Shown one piece after another: positions 1 to 6,188 of a stretch of 12,411 bases of DNA. The position numbers and the translations under genes are program-made. Origin of the DNA: Syntrophaceae bacterium UBA2192. Its GTDB lineage: Bacteria; Desulfobacterota; Syntrophia; Syntrophales; UBA2192. Each line of letters opens with the position of its first letter. Within the stretch, counting starts at the first letter, position 1. Under the pieces are notes generated by a model. The model was given only the letters and a program-made list of their open reading frames with translations. It was not told where the DNA came from and searched no databases. The stretch is from contig DCVI01000026.1 in assembly GCA_002327315.1 (NCBI GenBank), forward strand, positions 1,906-14,316, read 5' to 3'.

Positions 1-21
1 GGCTTGTGGCTTGCGGCTCAT
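1..21. repeat. degenerate heptamer tandem repeat (GGCTNNN), window edge
   Basis: Three successive 7-nt units, GGCTTGT, GGCTTGC and GGCTCAT, sit just beyond the stop codon of the lytic transglycosylase gene and probably continue outside the window. The same GGCTNNN register recurs at 7425-7452. Only three units are visible, so the call rests mainly on the resemblance to the second, clearer copy. Confidence 0.4.
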
Positions 22-30
22 TCTGCGGGC

Positions 31-639
31 TCAAACCGCGGGGAGACGGGAACGGTTGCGCTCGTACTCCTCCATGACCTTCCTCGTGTACCCCGTCTTG
101 GGCTCGCTGCTTCTCTGCATGTTCTGACGGGCACGGGTGTAGCCCACGTTGTAGGCATAGAGGACAGCGTAATCGTTGTCGTAATGCCGACTGAGCCACG
201 AGAGGTAGTAGACTCCGAAGCGTACATTGGCGTGGGGACAAAGAAGGACATCCCGCTCGTAGGGGATCCCCACCTCCTCGGAGAACTCGCGGGCCACAAC
301 GCGCTTGACCTGCATGATCCCGATGGCCCCGCCATCGGAGACGACGTTGTGGCGGAAGTTACTCTCGGCATCCATGACGGCCAGCACGAGGCGGTAATCG
401 ACGTCATAACGACGGGAGGCGTCATACATGGTCCTCGCCACTTCCCGCAGCTCTTCGTCCGGGATGCTGGCGTTCTTCTCAGCCAGGTAAGCCGAGATCA
501 GTTCCACGGCGCGCGCTTCTTCCCAGTTCAATTCAAAGCCGAGGCTGCTGTAGGTGATCTCATCGGTAAAATTCAGGCTTGTCAGCGAAACAACGCCGAT
601 GATCATTCCGAGCAGAGCCAGGTACTTCAAGGCTTTCAT
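31..639 (-). CDS. membrane-anchored or secreted lytic transglycosylase, SLT (Slt70-type) domain
   Basis: Predicted to cleave the MurNAc-GlcNAc bond of peptidoglycan in the periplasm, forming 1,6-anhydro-MurNAc ends. The 202-residue protein has a positively charged N-terminus and a hydrophobic segment at about residues 5-23. It lacks a clear AxA or lipobox, so this may be an uncleaved anchor. The SLT domain spans about residues 65-190. It carries the family signature: catalytic Glu92 in the ES motif (A-E-S-N-F), GIMQ at 107-110, and the AYNVG motif at 162-166. It is short, essentially a catalytic domain on a leader, like MltE/EmtA-sized or phage-like SLT proteins. The start is supported by an AAGGAGG Shine-Dalgarno (complement of 649-655), 9 nt from the ATG. 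It is transcribed divergently from the DegP-like protease. The family is clear; the exact subfamily is not. Confidence 0.88.
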   Translation of the reverse strand: MKALKYLALLGMIIGVVSLTSLNFTDEITYSSLGFELNWEEARAVELISAYLAEKNASIPDEELREVARTMYDASRRYDVDYRLVLAVMDAESNFRHNVVSDGGAIGIMQVKRVVAREFSEEVGIPYERDVLLCPHANVRFGVYYLSWLSRHYDNDYAVLYAYNVGYTRARQNMQRSSEPKTGYTRKVMEEYERNRSRLPAV

Positions 640-801
640 GTCTTTCGCCCTCCTTCTCCTGTCCGATCCCCACTCCGGCTGGTCGTGTCGCGGGGCGTTG
701 TCTCAGGAGTTTTCGTTGGGGAGTTTCAGCGGGATAAGGAGACCGGAAGGTCAGATTGGTTGAAGACGACGGTTACGTCATGCACCCGCTGCAACAATAT
801 T

Positions 802-818
802 TTTGTAAATGTTACAAA
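802..818. promoter_or_regulatory. 17-bp palindrome TTTGTAA-ATG-TTACAAA, candidate operator
   Basis: Two perfect 7-bp inverted arms are separated by 3 nt, in the AT-rich centre of the divergent intergenic region. The size and symmetry fit a binding site for a dimeric helix-turn-helix regulator that could act on either flanking gene. No regulator gene lies nearby, and I cannot assign the motif to a known family. In an AT-rich stretch, chance symmetry is a real alternative. Confidence 0.4.
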
Positions 819-895
819 TCATTGAAGGGGATTGCAAGGAAAAAGTGACCAAATTCATTTATTTCTCAATGATATCAATCATATAAACAAATAAT

Positions 896-912
896 GGGGC
901 TTTTTCAGCCCC
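896..912 (-). terminator. GC stem-loop with T-rich tract on the minus strand
   Basis: GGGGCT (896-901) pairs perfectly with AGCCCC (907-912) around a 5-nt loop. Read on the minus strand, the stem is followed by ATTATTTGTTT, which resembles an imperfect intrinsic terminator for leftward transcription. Read on the plus strand it is followed by GC-rich sequence and would not terminate. No minus-strand gene is seen to its right. It could therefore end an antisense transcript from the protease leader, insulate the transglycosylase gene, or simply form part of the structured protease leader. Confidence 0.3.
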
Positions 913-940
913 CCGGTGCAGAAAATCCTTGATTTTTGTA

Positions 941-989
941 CGGCGGCTGCCCCGCCGGGGGATCAACGCATCCTTGCCATCCCCCGGCG
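941..989 (+). promoter_or_regulatory. two mutually exclusive stem-loops in the leader of the DegP-like protease gene
   Basis: CGGCGG (941-946) can pair with CCGCCG (952-957). Alternatively, an 11-bp perfect stem can form between CGCCGGGGGAT (953-963) and ATCCCCCGGCG (979-989) with a 15-nt loop. The two structures share positions 953-957 and cannot coexist in one RNA. They lie about 80 nt before the start codon, where a 5' leader would be. The pairings are read directly from the sequence; a regulatory role is inference. There is no U-tract after the second stem, so simple intrinsic attenuation is not supported. Confidence 0.4.
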
Positions 990-1069
990 TTTCGGTTAAC
1001 GTTGTCCCTCCAGGAAGGAGATGCCCCTTCGGTCTCCGGAATCTGACGCACAAGTCCATGAGGGAGAAA

Positions 1070-2506
1070 ATGATGAAGAACACGTTGTTCAGAAAAGCAA
1101 AGATTCGATGGTTCCCGGTTCTTTTGGGGGTCATCGCGCTCGCATGGGTCATGCCGGGAAACGCTGCCGCTCAGAAAGGCGGCTCGCCGGACCTCAGCAC
1201 CGCCATCATCCGGGTTGCCAAAGACAACATCCCCGCCGTGGTCCACATCGAGGTGACCCGGAGCCAGGAAGCCAGGCGCCCGACGATGCCCCCCGAGGGG
1301 GACCCCTTCTTCCGCTTCTTTCCGGACCCGCAGCGCGCGCCCGGAAAGTTCAAGCGGGAGTTGCGGGGGCTCGGCACGGGGATGATCACCGATGCCCAGG
1401 GGCACATCCTGACCAACAACCACGTCGTGGGCGGTGCCTCGAAGGTGCAGGTTCTGCTTGCCGACGGTTCCCGGTTTGAGGCCCGCGTCGTGGGGACAGA
1501 CCCCAAGACGGACCTTGCCGTCGTCAGGATCGACGCAAAGAAGACCCTCCCCCACGTGAAGTTCGGCAACTCCGATGCCGTCGAGGTGGGCGAGTGGGTG
1601 GTCGCCATCGGCCACCCACGCGGCCTCGACCAGACGGTGACGACGGGCATCATCAGCGCCAAGCACCGCCGGGGGATCACCGACCCGTCGGGCTACCAGG
1701 ACTTCCTCCAGACCGACGCGGCCATCAACCCCGGAAACAGCGGCGGGCCGCTTCTCAACCTCCGGGGCGAGGTCGTCGGGGTGAACGCCGCCATTGCAAC
1801 GCAGTCGGGCGGCTTCGAAGGCATCGGTTTTGCGATCCCCAGCAACATGGCCCTCTACATCTCCCGCGAACTCATTGCCAGGGGGAAAGTGGAGCGGGGC
1901 TGGCTCGGAGTGTCCGTGCAGGACTTGAGCTATGATCTCTCCAAAACCATGGGCATCGAGGGGACCCGGGGGGCCCTTGTCTCCGAGGTCCTCAAGGCAA
2001 GCCCGGCGGAGAAGGCAGGCCTCAAACAGGGCGACATCGTCGTCGCCTACAATGGCAAGGAAATCCGCGATGCCTCGCAGCTGCGCAACGAGGCGGCTTC
2101 GTCGCCCATCGGCAAAGAGGTGAAGGTGACGATCATCCGCGAAGGAAAGAAGCGCGACGTTCCCGTACGGATCGAATCCATGGAGAGCCTCGTCCAGGCC
2201 ACCACCGCCCCGATCCGGGAGCGCCTGGGCGTCACGGTGCGACCGGCTGCGGCAAAGGAGGCCTCTCGCCTGAAGCTCAGGCCGGGCCAGGGGGTCGTCA
2301 TCACCCGCGTCGATTCCGGAAGCCCGGCAGCCAAGGCCGGCCTGGAGCCCGGCGATGTGATCCTGGAGGTCAACGAGATGGTCCTGTCGAGCCCTCAGGA
2401 TCTCTCCGGGGCCCTGGCCGTGGTGAAGCCTGGCCAGCAGATCCTGACTGCCGTCGTGGACGGACGCACCGGTGAGAGAGGCTCCCTTCAGATCAAGGTT
2501 CGTTGA
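1070..2506 (+). CDS. degP: DegP/DegQ-type periplasmic serine protease with two PDZ domains
   Basis: A trypsin-like (MEROPS S1C) HtrA protease that degrades or refolds damaged envelope proteins. The 478-residue product begins with a signal peptide: positive residues up to about 14, a hydrophobic core at about 16-28, and cleavage after Ala-Ala-Ala near 34. The catalytic triad is His118 (in TNNHVV), Asp148 (in DPKTDLAVV) and Ser224 (in NPGNSGGP). Two PDZ domains follow at about 276-370 and 384-468. The start is ATG 1070 or the adjacent ATG 1073: AGGGAG (1061-1066) lies 6 nt before 1073 and 3 nt before 1070, whereas ATG 1058 has no ribosome site. An upstream in-frame extension to 929 would bury the signal peptide and is rejected. 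DegP and DegQ (also called MucD) are not separable here; the symbol is the generic one. Confidence 0.93.
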   Translation: MMKNTLFRKAKIRWFPVLLGVIALAWVMPGNAAAQKGGSPDLSTAIIRVAKDNIPAVVHIEVTRSQEARRPTMPPEGDPFFRFFPDPQRAPGKFKRELRGLGTGMITDAQGHILTNNHVVGGASKVQVLLADGSRFEARVVGTDPKTDLAVVRIDAKKTLPHVKFGNSDAVEVGEWVVAIGHPRGLDQTVTTGIISAKHRRGITDPSGYQDFLQTDAAINPGNSGGPLLNLRGEVVGVNAAIATQSGGFEGIGFAIPSNMALYISRELIARGKVERGWLGVSVQDLSYDLSKTMGIEGTRGALVSEVLKASPAEKAGLKQGDIVVAYNGKEIRDASQLRNEAASSPIGKEVKVTIIREGKKRDVPVRIESMESLVQATTAPIRERLGVTVRPAAAKEASRLKLRPGQGVVITRVDSGSPAAKAGLEPGDVILEVNEMVLSSPQDLSGALAVVKPGQQILTAVVDGRTGERGSLQIKVR

Positions 2507-2579
2507 GCTTGTTCCCCCCGCTTGCCCGCCCGGACCGGCGCCGGAGCGATCAAGAATCCGTGAATGTCGGGACTTTTTT

Positions 2580-2588
2580 TGCTATACT
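2580..2588 (+). promoter_or_regulatory. candidate extended -10 promoter element TGCTATACT
   Basis: TGCTATACT matches the extended -10 consensus TGnTATAAT at all but one position. The best -35 at 17-nt spacing is GTGAAT (2560-2565), a weak match, which is acceptable for an extended -10 promoter. Transcription would start near 2595, about 55 nt before the GTG of the lipoprotein gene. This would give the lipid transport operon its own promoter, separate from the protease. It also argues against the longer open frame that begins inside the protease gene. Confidence 0.38.
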
Positions 2589-2636
2589 CAGATCGGGGAC
2601 CGCCGCACAGGGCGGCCAGCCGATAACGGAACAGCG

Positions 2637-2646
2637 GGGGGTGATC
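2637..2646 (+). promoter_or_regulatory. near-perfect 10-nt Shine-Dalgarno that fixes a GTG start
   Basis: GGGGGTGATC differs at one base from GGAGGTGATC, the full complement of the 16S rRNA 3' end. The core lies 8 nt before GTG 2650. It supports that codon over GTG 2641, which lies inside the site, and over ATG 2692, which has only a weak site. Confidence 0.6.
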
Positions 2647-2649
2647 GGC

Positions 2650-3216
2650 GTGATTCACCATGCGACCAGTGGGTGGTTCGCGGGAACTGCGATGGGCGTT
2701 GCCCTTCTGTTTTGCATGGCTTTCCTTGCAGGCTGCGCTCCATCTGCGCCCGGCCCGGCCGCAGAATCGTTCAAAAAGGAAGTCCAGGCGACGGAGGCAT
2801 CTCTTGCGCCCTCCCTGATGGATGCCGTGGCCAGCCGGGAGCCCCGTTCGGCCAGTAGCATCCTTGAGCGGCAATGCGCCCTGGCCGGGAAAAGCGGCAG
2901 GCCTTTTTCCTGTGGAATCACCGTCCTGGATCCTCACGGCATCGCGCTCGCATCCGCCACACTCGCACCCGGCGAGCCGATCAAGCGCCTCAACTACTCG
3001 CGCTACGAGGTTGTAATGAAAGCCCTGAAGGAGCGCAAGATCGTCAAGGCGAAGCTCTATCTCCAGGACCGCACAACACTCTGCGTTGTAGTCATCCCCC
3101 TCGTGCGCCAGGGGGAAGCGCTGGGGCTCCTGGTGCTTGCCTTTGACGCGGCAGACCTCCGGGACCGGTTCGGTCTCACCGAGGAGGAATTCCTGAGAGT
3201 GGATCTCAACGGCTGA
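2650..3216 (+). CDS. outer-membrane-type lipoprotein with a Cache/PAS-like domain, first gene of the Mla-type operon
   Basis: The function is not known. The 188-residue product has a hydrophobic segment at about 15-28 ending in the lipobox FLAGC, with Cys29 as the predicted lipidated residue. The next residue is Ala, not Asp, which favours sorting to the outer membrane. After a short linker, residues of about 47-172 read as a single alpha/beta Cache- or PAS-like fold. A strand with a D-P-H-G turn (GITVLDPHG) is followed by a Y-S-R-Y segment and strands around 134-166 ending in LGLLVLAFD. Cysteines at 76, 88 and 145 lie inside this domain. The start is GTG 2650, chosen on its strong ribosome site. 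It is followed after 21 nt by mlaE and probably belongs to that operon. It could be a sensory or ligand-binding accessory to the transporter; the Cache assignment is from pattern reading only. Confidence 0.72.
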   Translation: MIHHATSGWFAGTAMGVALLFCMAFLAGCAPSAPGPAAESFKKEVQATEASLAPSLMDAVASREPRSASSILERQCALAGKSGRPFSCGITVLDPHGIALASATLAPGEPIKRLNYSRYEVVMKALKERKIVKAKLYLQDRTTLCVVVIPLVRQGEALGLLVLAFDAADLRDRFGLTEEEFLRVDLNG

Positions 3217-3237
3217 AGCCCGCCACAACCCGGATCG

Positions 3238-4383
3238 ATGGAAGAGATGGAAACGACAGGATACCGGCTCAGCGTCGAAGGGAAAACGGGGGAAGAGGCG
3301 ACGATCCGCCTCGCGGGCCGTCTTTCGCTGGACGATTTGGAGCCCCTCATGGCAGACCTGCAGGCGATCCCGGGGCGCCTGATGCCCCGGAGGCTTTCCG
3401 TCGATCTCGCCGGTGTCGAGTACCTGGACAGCGCCGGGGCGCTGGTCCTGATCGAACTGCAGAACCGGGCGAGAGCCCTGTCGATCCCCGTTGACCTGCT
3501 GAATGTCTCCGAGAAAGACCACGGACTTCTTTCTCTTATCGACCCCGAGCTGCTTCAGCGGCCGCCGCTCCGGCCGGAAATCGTCCAGTCTCCAATCCTT
3601 GAAACGATGGGGGAGCTCGCCCGTAGGCAGTTTCGGGATTTCCAGGAGATCATGTCTTTCGTGGGCGAACTCATCACGGCGCTTGTCTACTGCCTGGCGC
3701 ACCCCCGCGTCGTGCGCTGGGCGGACGTCATGTTTTACATGAAGCGGGCGGGGGCGGACGGCCTTCCCATCGTCGCGCTCATCAGTCTCCTGCTGGGCCT
3801 GATCATGGCCTTCATGTCGTCGCTGCAGCTCAAGCAGTTCGGGGCAAACATCTACGTGGCCAATCTCGTGACGATCGCCATGGTACGCGAACTCGGCCCC
3901 ATCATGACGGCGATCATCGTGGCGGGGCGATCGGGATCGGCCTTTGCGGCCGAGATCGGCACGATGATCGTGAACGACGAGGTCAATGCCCTTCTCACGA
4001 TGGGCTTCGACCCCACGCGATTTCTCGCCGTCCCCAAGGTGCTCGCAACGATGGTGGTGGTCCCCATCCTGACCGTCTACGCCGACCTTTTCGCCATCCT
4101 CGGCGGCCTCATCGTGGGGGTTACAGGTCTCGATCTCACCGCCTTCACGTATATCCAGCAGACAAAATCGAGCATCAGTATCTTCGACTTCGTCACGAGC
4201 CTGATCAAGGCCATCGTCTTCGCCGTACTGATCTCCGGGATCGGCTGCCAGCGAGGCTTCCAGGTGAGAGGCGGCGCCGAGGGCGTGGGAATGTCGACAA
4301 CGTCGGCCGTCGTCTCGGCGATTTTTCTCATCGTCGTGTTCGACTCGGCCTTTGCCATCATGCTCTACTACGTGAGGCATTGA
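3238..4383 (+). CDS. mlaE: STAS-MlaE fusion, permease of an Mla/MCE-type phospholipid ABC transporter
   Basis: Inner-membrane permease of an MCE-family ABC transporter that moves phospholipid between the inner membrane and the periplasm. The 381-residue protein is a fusion. Residues of about 9-102 form a STAS domain (MlaB-like) with the characteristic DLAGVEYLDSAGALVL segment and Ser65 at the usual conserved position. Residues of about 155-380 form the MlaE permease, with hydrophobic segments near 176-196, 208-230, 270-294, 318-337 and 356-378. The family signature VAGRSGSAFAAEIGTM (228-243) contains Glu239. In E. coli, MlaB is a separate protein; fusion at the permease N-terminus is common in other phyla. 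The start at ATG 3238 has only a weak ribosome site; ATG 3247 is an alternative that changes little. The stop is 24 nt before the ATPase GTG. Confidence 0.92.
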   Translation: MEEMETTGYRLSVEGKTGEEATIRLAGRLSLDDLEPLMADLQAIPGRLMPRRLSVDLAGVEYLDSAGALVLIELQNRARALSIPVDLLNVSEKDHGLLSLIDPELLQRPPLRPEIVQSPILETMGELARRQFRDFQEIMSFVGELITALVYCLAHPRVVRWADVMFYMKRAGADGLPIVALISLLLGLIMAFMSSLQLKQFGANIYVANLVTIAMVRELGPIMTAIIVAGRSGSAFAAEIGTMIVNDEVNALLTMGFDPTRFLAVPKVLATMVVVPILTVYADLFAILGGLIVGVTGLDLTAFTYIQQTKSSISIFDFVTSLIKAIVFAVLISGIGCQRGFQVRGGAEGVGMSTTSAVVSAIFLIVVFDSAFAIMLYYVRH

Positions 4384-4407
4384 GGCCGCTGCAAAGGATT
4401 GGAACGA

Positions 4408-5169
4408 GTGAGCCCATCGGATACAGAGCCTGTCATCATCGTCGAGAACCTTACGGCACGCTACGGCGACGTGACCATCCTCAAGGACGTGAGCTTTGAA
4501 GTCTACCGGGGCGAGCGTTTCATGATCCTCGGCGGCAGCGGCTGCGGCAAGTCAACGCTGCTCAAGCACATGATCGGCCTGCTGAAACCATACGCCGGCC
4601 GGGTCATCATCAACGGGATCGACATCTGCCGGGCCGACGAGGAAACCCTGCAGGCCGTGCGGAAGCAGATCGGGGTGCTCTTCCAGGCCGATGCCCTCTT
4701 CGGCTCCATGTCGCTTTCCCAGAACGTGGCGCTGCCGCTGACGGAGTACACGGATCTGCCGTCGGATCTCATCCGGGAGATCGTACGGATGAAACTTGGC
4801 CTTGTGGATCTGTCCGGCTTTGACAATCACATGCCGGCGGAGCTGTCGGGCGGGATGCGCAAGCGGGCCGGCCTCGCCCGGGCCATGGCGCTCGACCCGA
4901 TGTTTCTCTTTTTCGATGAACCCTGGGCGGGCCTGGATCCCGTGACGGCAGCAGAACTCGATATCCTCATCCGGAGTATCAACGAGGGAATCGGCACGAC
5001 GATGGTCTTCGTCACCCAGGAGCTGGCCTCCATCTTAACCCTCGCCCAGCGCGTGATCATGCTCCACAAGGAGGCAAAAGGGATCATCGCCAGGGGAACC
5101 CCCGGAGAGCTTCGCGAGAAATCCACTGATTCCAGGGTGTTGAACTTTTTCAATCGCCACGCCATGTGA
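4408..5169 (+). CDS. mlaF: MlaF-type ABC ATPase with Gln in place of the H-loop His
   Basis: ATPase that powers the MCE transporter and should pair with the MlaE protein encoded just upstream. The 253-residue product carries Walker A GGSGCGKST (42-50), Q-loop Gln93, signature LSGGM (146-150) and Walker B with catalytic Glu in FFDEP, followed by WAGLD (about 168-177). The switch position, normally His in a VTHEL-like motif, is Gln204 (VTQEL). The codon is CAG, one base from His. The start is GTG 4408: AAGGA (4394-4398) lies 9 nt upstream. The in-frame TTG at 4399 directly abuts that site and is less likely. The C-terminus (about residues 205-253) continues into the RVIML-(K)-EAKGIIARGTP stretch usual in this family, so the gene looks intact apart from the substituted residue. 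Confidence 0.92.
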   Translation: MSPSDTEPVIIVENLTARYGDVTILKDVSFEVYRGERFMILGGSGCGKSTLLKHMIGLLKPYAGRVIINGIDICRADEETLQAVRKQIGVLFQADALFGSMSLSQNVALPLTEYTDLPSDLIREIVRMKLGLVDLSGFDNHMPAELSGGMRKRAGLARAMALDPMFLFFDEPWAGLDPVTAAELDILIRSINEGIGTTMVFVTQELASILTLAQRVIMLHKEAKGIIARGTPGELREKSTDSRVLNFFNRHAM

Positions 5170-5186
5170 CAAGGAGAAAACGGTAG

Positions 5187-6116
5187 ATGGTCAGACAGGT
5201 ATCAAGCCGCGCCCTCGGCCTTTTCGTCACCCTCGGCATTATCATCGGGGTGGCCGTCATCATCTGGATCGGGGCCTCCAAATACTTCGAGAAGGGGGAC
5301 CGCTACGTGACCTACTTTGACGAGTCTGTCCAGGGGCTCCAGAGGGATTCCGCCGTCAAGTACCGCGGGGTAGACGTGGGGCGCATAGAGGATATCCGGG
5401 TGGCGCCCGACAACCGTCTCATCGAGGTGGTCATGAAGATCAATCTCAAAGAAGACGTGGAGAAAAACAGCGTGGCGTCGCTGAGAACCGCAGGGATCAC
5501 GGGCATCGTCTTCGTCGAGCTCGATCAACGGGACCCCGAAGAGCACGACCTGTCGCCCCGGCTCGATTTCGCCTCCCAGTATCCGATCATCCCCTCGCGC
5601 CCCTCCCAGATCCGCCAGATCTTTTCCGGGATCGACGATATTATAGAGAAGCTCAAGCAGTTGGACCTCGAGGATGTCGCCGCAAGCTTTAAAGCCACGG
5701 GGAAGGCTGCAGAAAACCTCTTCGGAGGGCCTCAGATGCAGAAGACGCTGCAGAACCTGGAATCGATCTCGACCCATATCGATCAGACGGCGGAAAGGAT
5801 CGAGAAGATAACTGCAAGCGGCAAACTGGAGGGGATCCTGGATGATACCCGCACAACCCTGGCCGAGACGCGCGCCCTGATCGTCACGACGCGCGACGAG
5901 CTCAAGGCCCTCAAGCTGGCCGAGACGGCGGAAAAAACGAACCGGATTGTGGATACCTTTTCCAGGACGTCGCGCACGACAGCCCGGGATCTCCAGATCA
6001 TGAGCGACAACATGAAGCGCTCCACGGAGACGCTGGAGAGGCTCGTGGAGAGGCTGGAGTCCAACCCCTCGGATCTGATCTTCAGCAAGCCCCCCCCGGC
6101 GGGAAGAAGGGACTGA
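5187..6116 (+). CDS. mlaD: elongated MlaD-like single-MCE-domain lipid-binding protein
   Basis: Periplasmic, inner-membrane-anchored MCE protein that forms the substrate channel on the MlaE/MlaF complex. The 309-residue product has one transmembrane segment (about 9-30) and one MCE domain (about 38-120, including the YRGVDVGRIEDI and TAGITGIVFVEL segments). From about 140 to 292 it is predicted helical, with heptad-like hydrophobic spacing (IDQTAERIEKI, and ETLERLVERLES near the end). E. coli MlaD is about 180 residues, so the tail is much longer, closer in style to PqiB or mycobacterial Mce proteins, whose helices extend a tube. AAGGAG (5171-5176) lies 10 nt before the ATG, and the gene starts 17 nt after the ATPase stop. 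The family is secure; the substrate is inferred as phospholipid. Confidence 0.92.
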   Translation: MVRQVSSRALGLFVTLGIIIGVAVIIWIGASKYFEKGDRYVTYFDESVQGLQRDSAVKYRGVDVGRIEDIRVAPDNRLIEVVMKINLKEDVEKNSVASLRTAGITGIVFVELDQRDPEEHDLSPRLDFASQYPIIPSRPSQIRQIFSGIDDIIEKLKQLDLEDVAASFKATGKAAENLFGGPQMQKTLQNLESISTHIDQTAERIEKITASGKLEGILDDTRTTLAETRALIVTTRDELKALKLAETAEKTNRIVDTFSRTSRTTARDLQIMSDNMKRSTETLERLVERLESNPSDLIFSKPPPAGRRD

Positions 6117-6124
6117 CAAGGATC

Positions 6125-6156
6125 GAAGGTAAGAGGGTAGGAGGGTAAGAAGTTGA
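6125..6156 (+). repeat. octamer tandem repeat GARGGTRN, four units
   Basis: GAAGGTAA, GAGGGTAG, GAGGGTAA and GAAGTTGA follow each other without gaps, and decaying units trail to about 6164. The array lies between mlaD and the auxiliary lipoprotein gene, starting 8 nt after the mlaD stop and ending upstream of the next ribosome site. The same octamer occurs at 12251-12282 and, inverted, at 12328-12351. Confidence 0.75.
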
Positions 6157-6188
6157 GAATAAGAAGAGAACACTGCAGGGAGGGGTGG

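Larger units (their letters stand above)
640..1069. other. divergent intergenic region with palindrome and stacked hairpins
   Basis: About 430 bp separate the divergent lytic transglycosylase and protease genes, and no convincing gene lies here. The stretch from about 795 to 895 is markedly AT-rich against a GC-rich background and is where promoters for both genes would be expected. I could not settle on a specific -35/-10 pair. A TATAAA-like hexamer around 883-888 lacks a good -35. The region also contains a perfect palindrome (802-818), a hairpin (896-912) and two overlapping stem-loops (941-989), listed separately. Confidence 0.6.

Noticed and set aside
4..825. 273-codon plus-strand frame opposite the lytic transglycosylase
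   Set aside because: The minus strand encodes the complete SLT signature with a good ribosome site, whereas this frame has neither motifs nor a ribosome site.
929..1069. N-terminal extension of the protease to an upstream start
   Set aside because: It would place 47 residues before a clear signal peptide and would translate the hairpin leader. The AGGGAG site supports 1070/1073.
2551..2581. Intrinsic terminator after the protease (seven T's at 2574-2580)
   Set aside because: No stable stem immediately precedes the T-run; the only pairing found is 3-4 bp. The T-run is better explained as part of the promoter region.
2503..2649. Lipoprotein start overlapping the protease stop
   Set aside because: The added residues are Arg/Pro/Gln-rich and precede the signal sequence, no ribosome site is evident, and a probable promoter lies inside the region.
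2488..4380. 630-codon open frame on the minus strand opposite the lipoprotein and mlaE
   Set aside because: It runs antisense to two genes with clear motifs, and its translation is rich in Asp/His/Arg with no fold or motif, as expected from the complement of GC-rich coding sequence.
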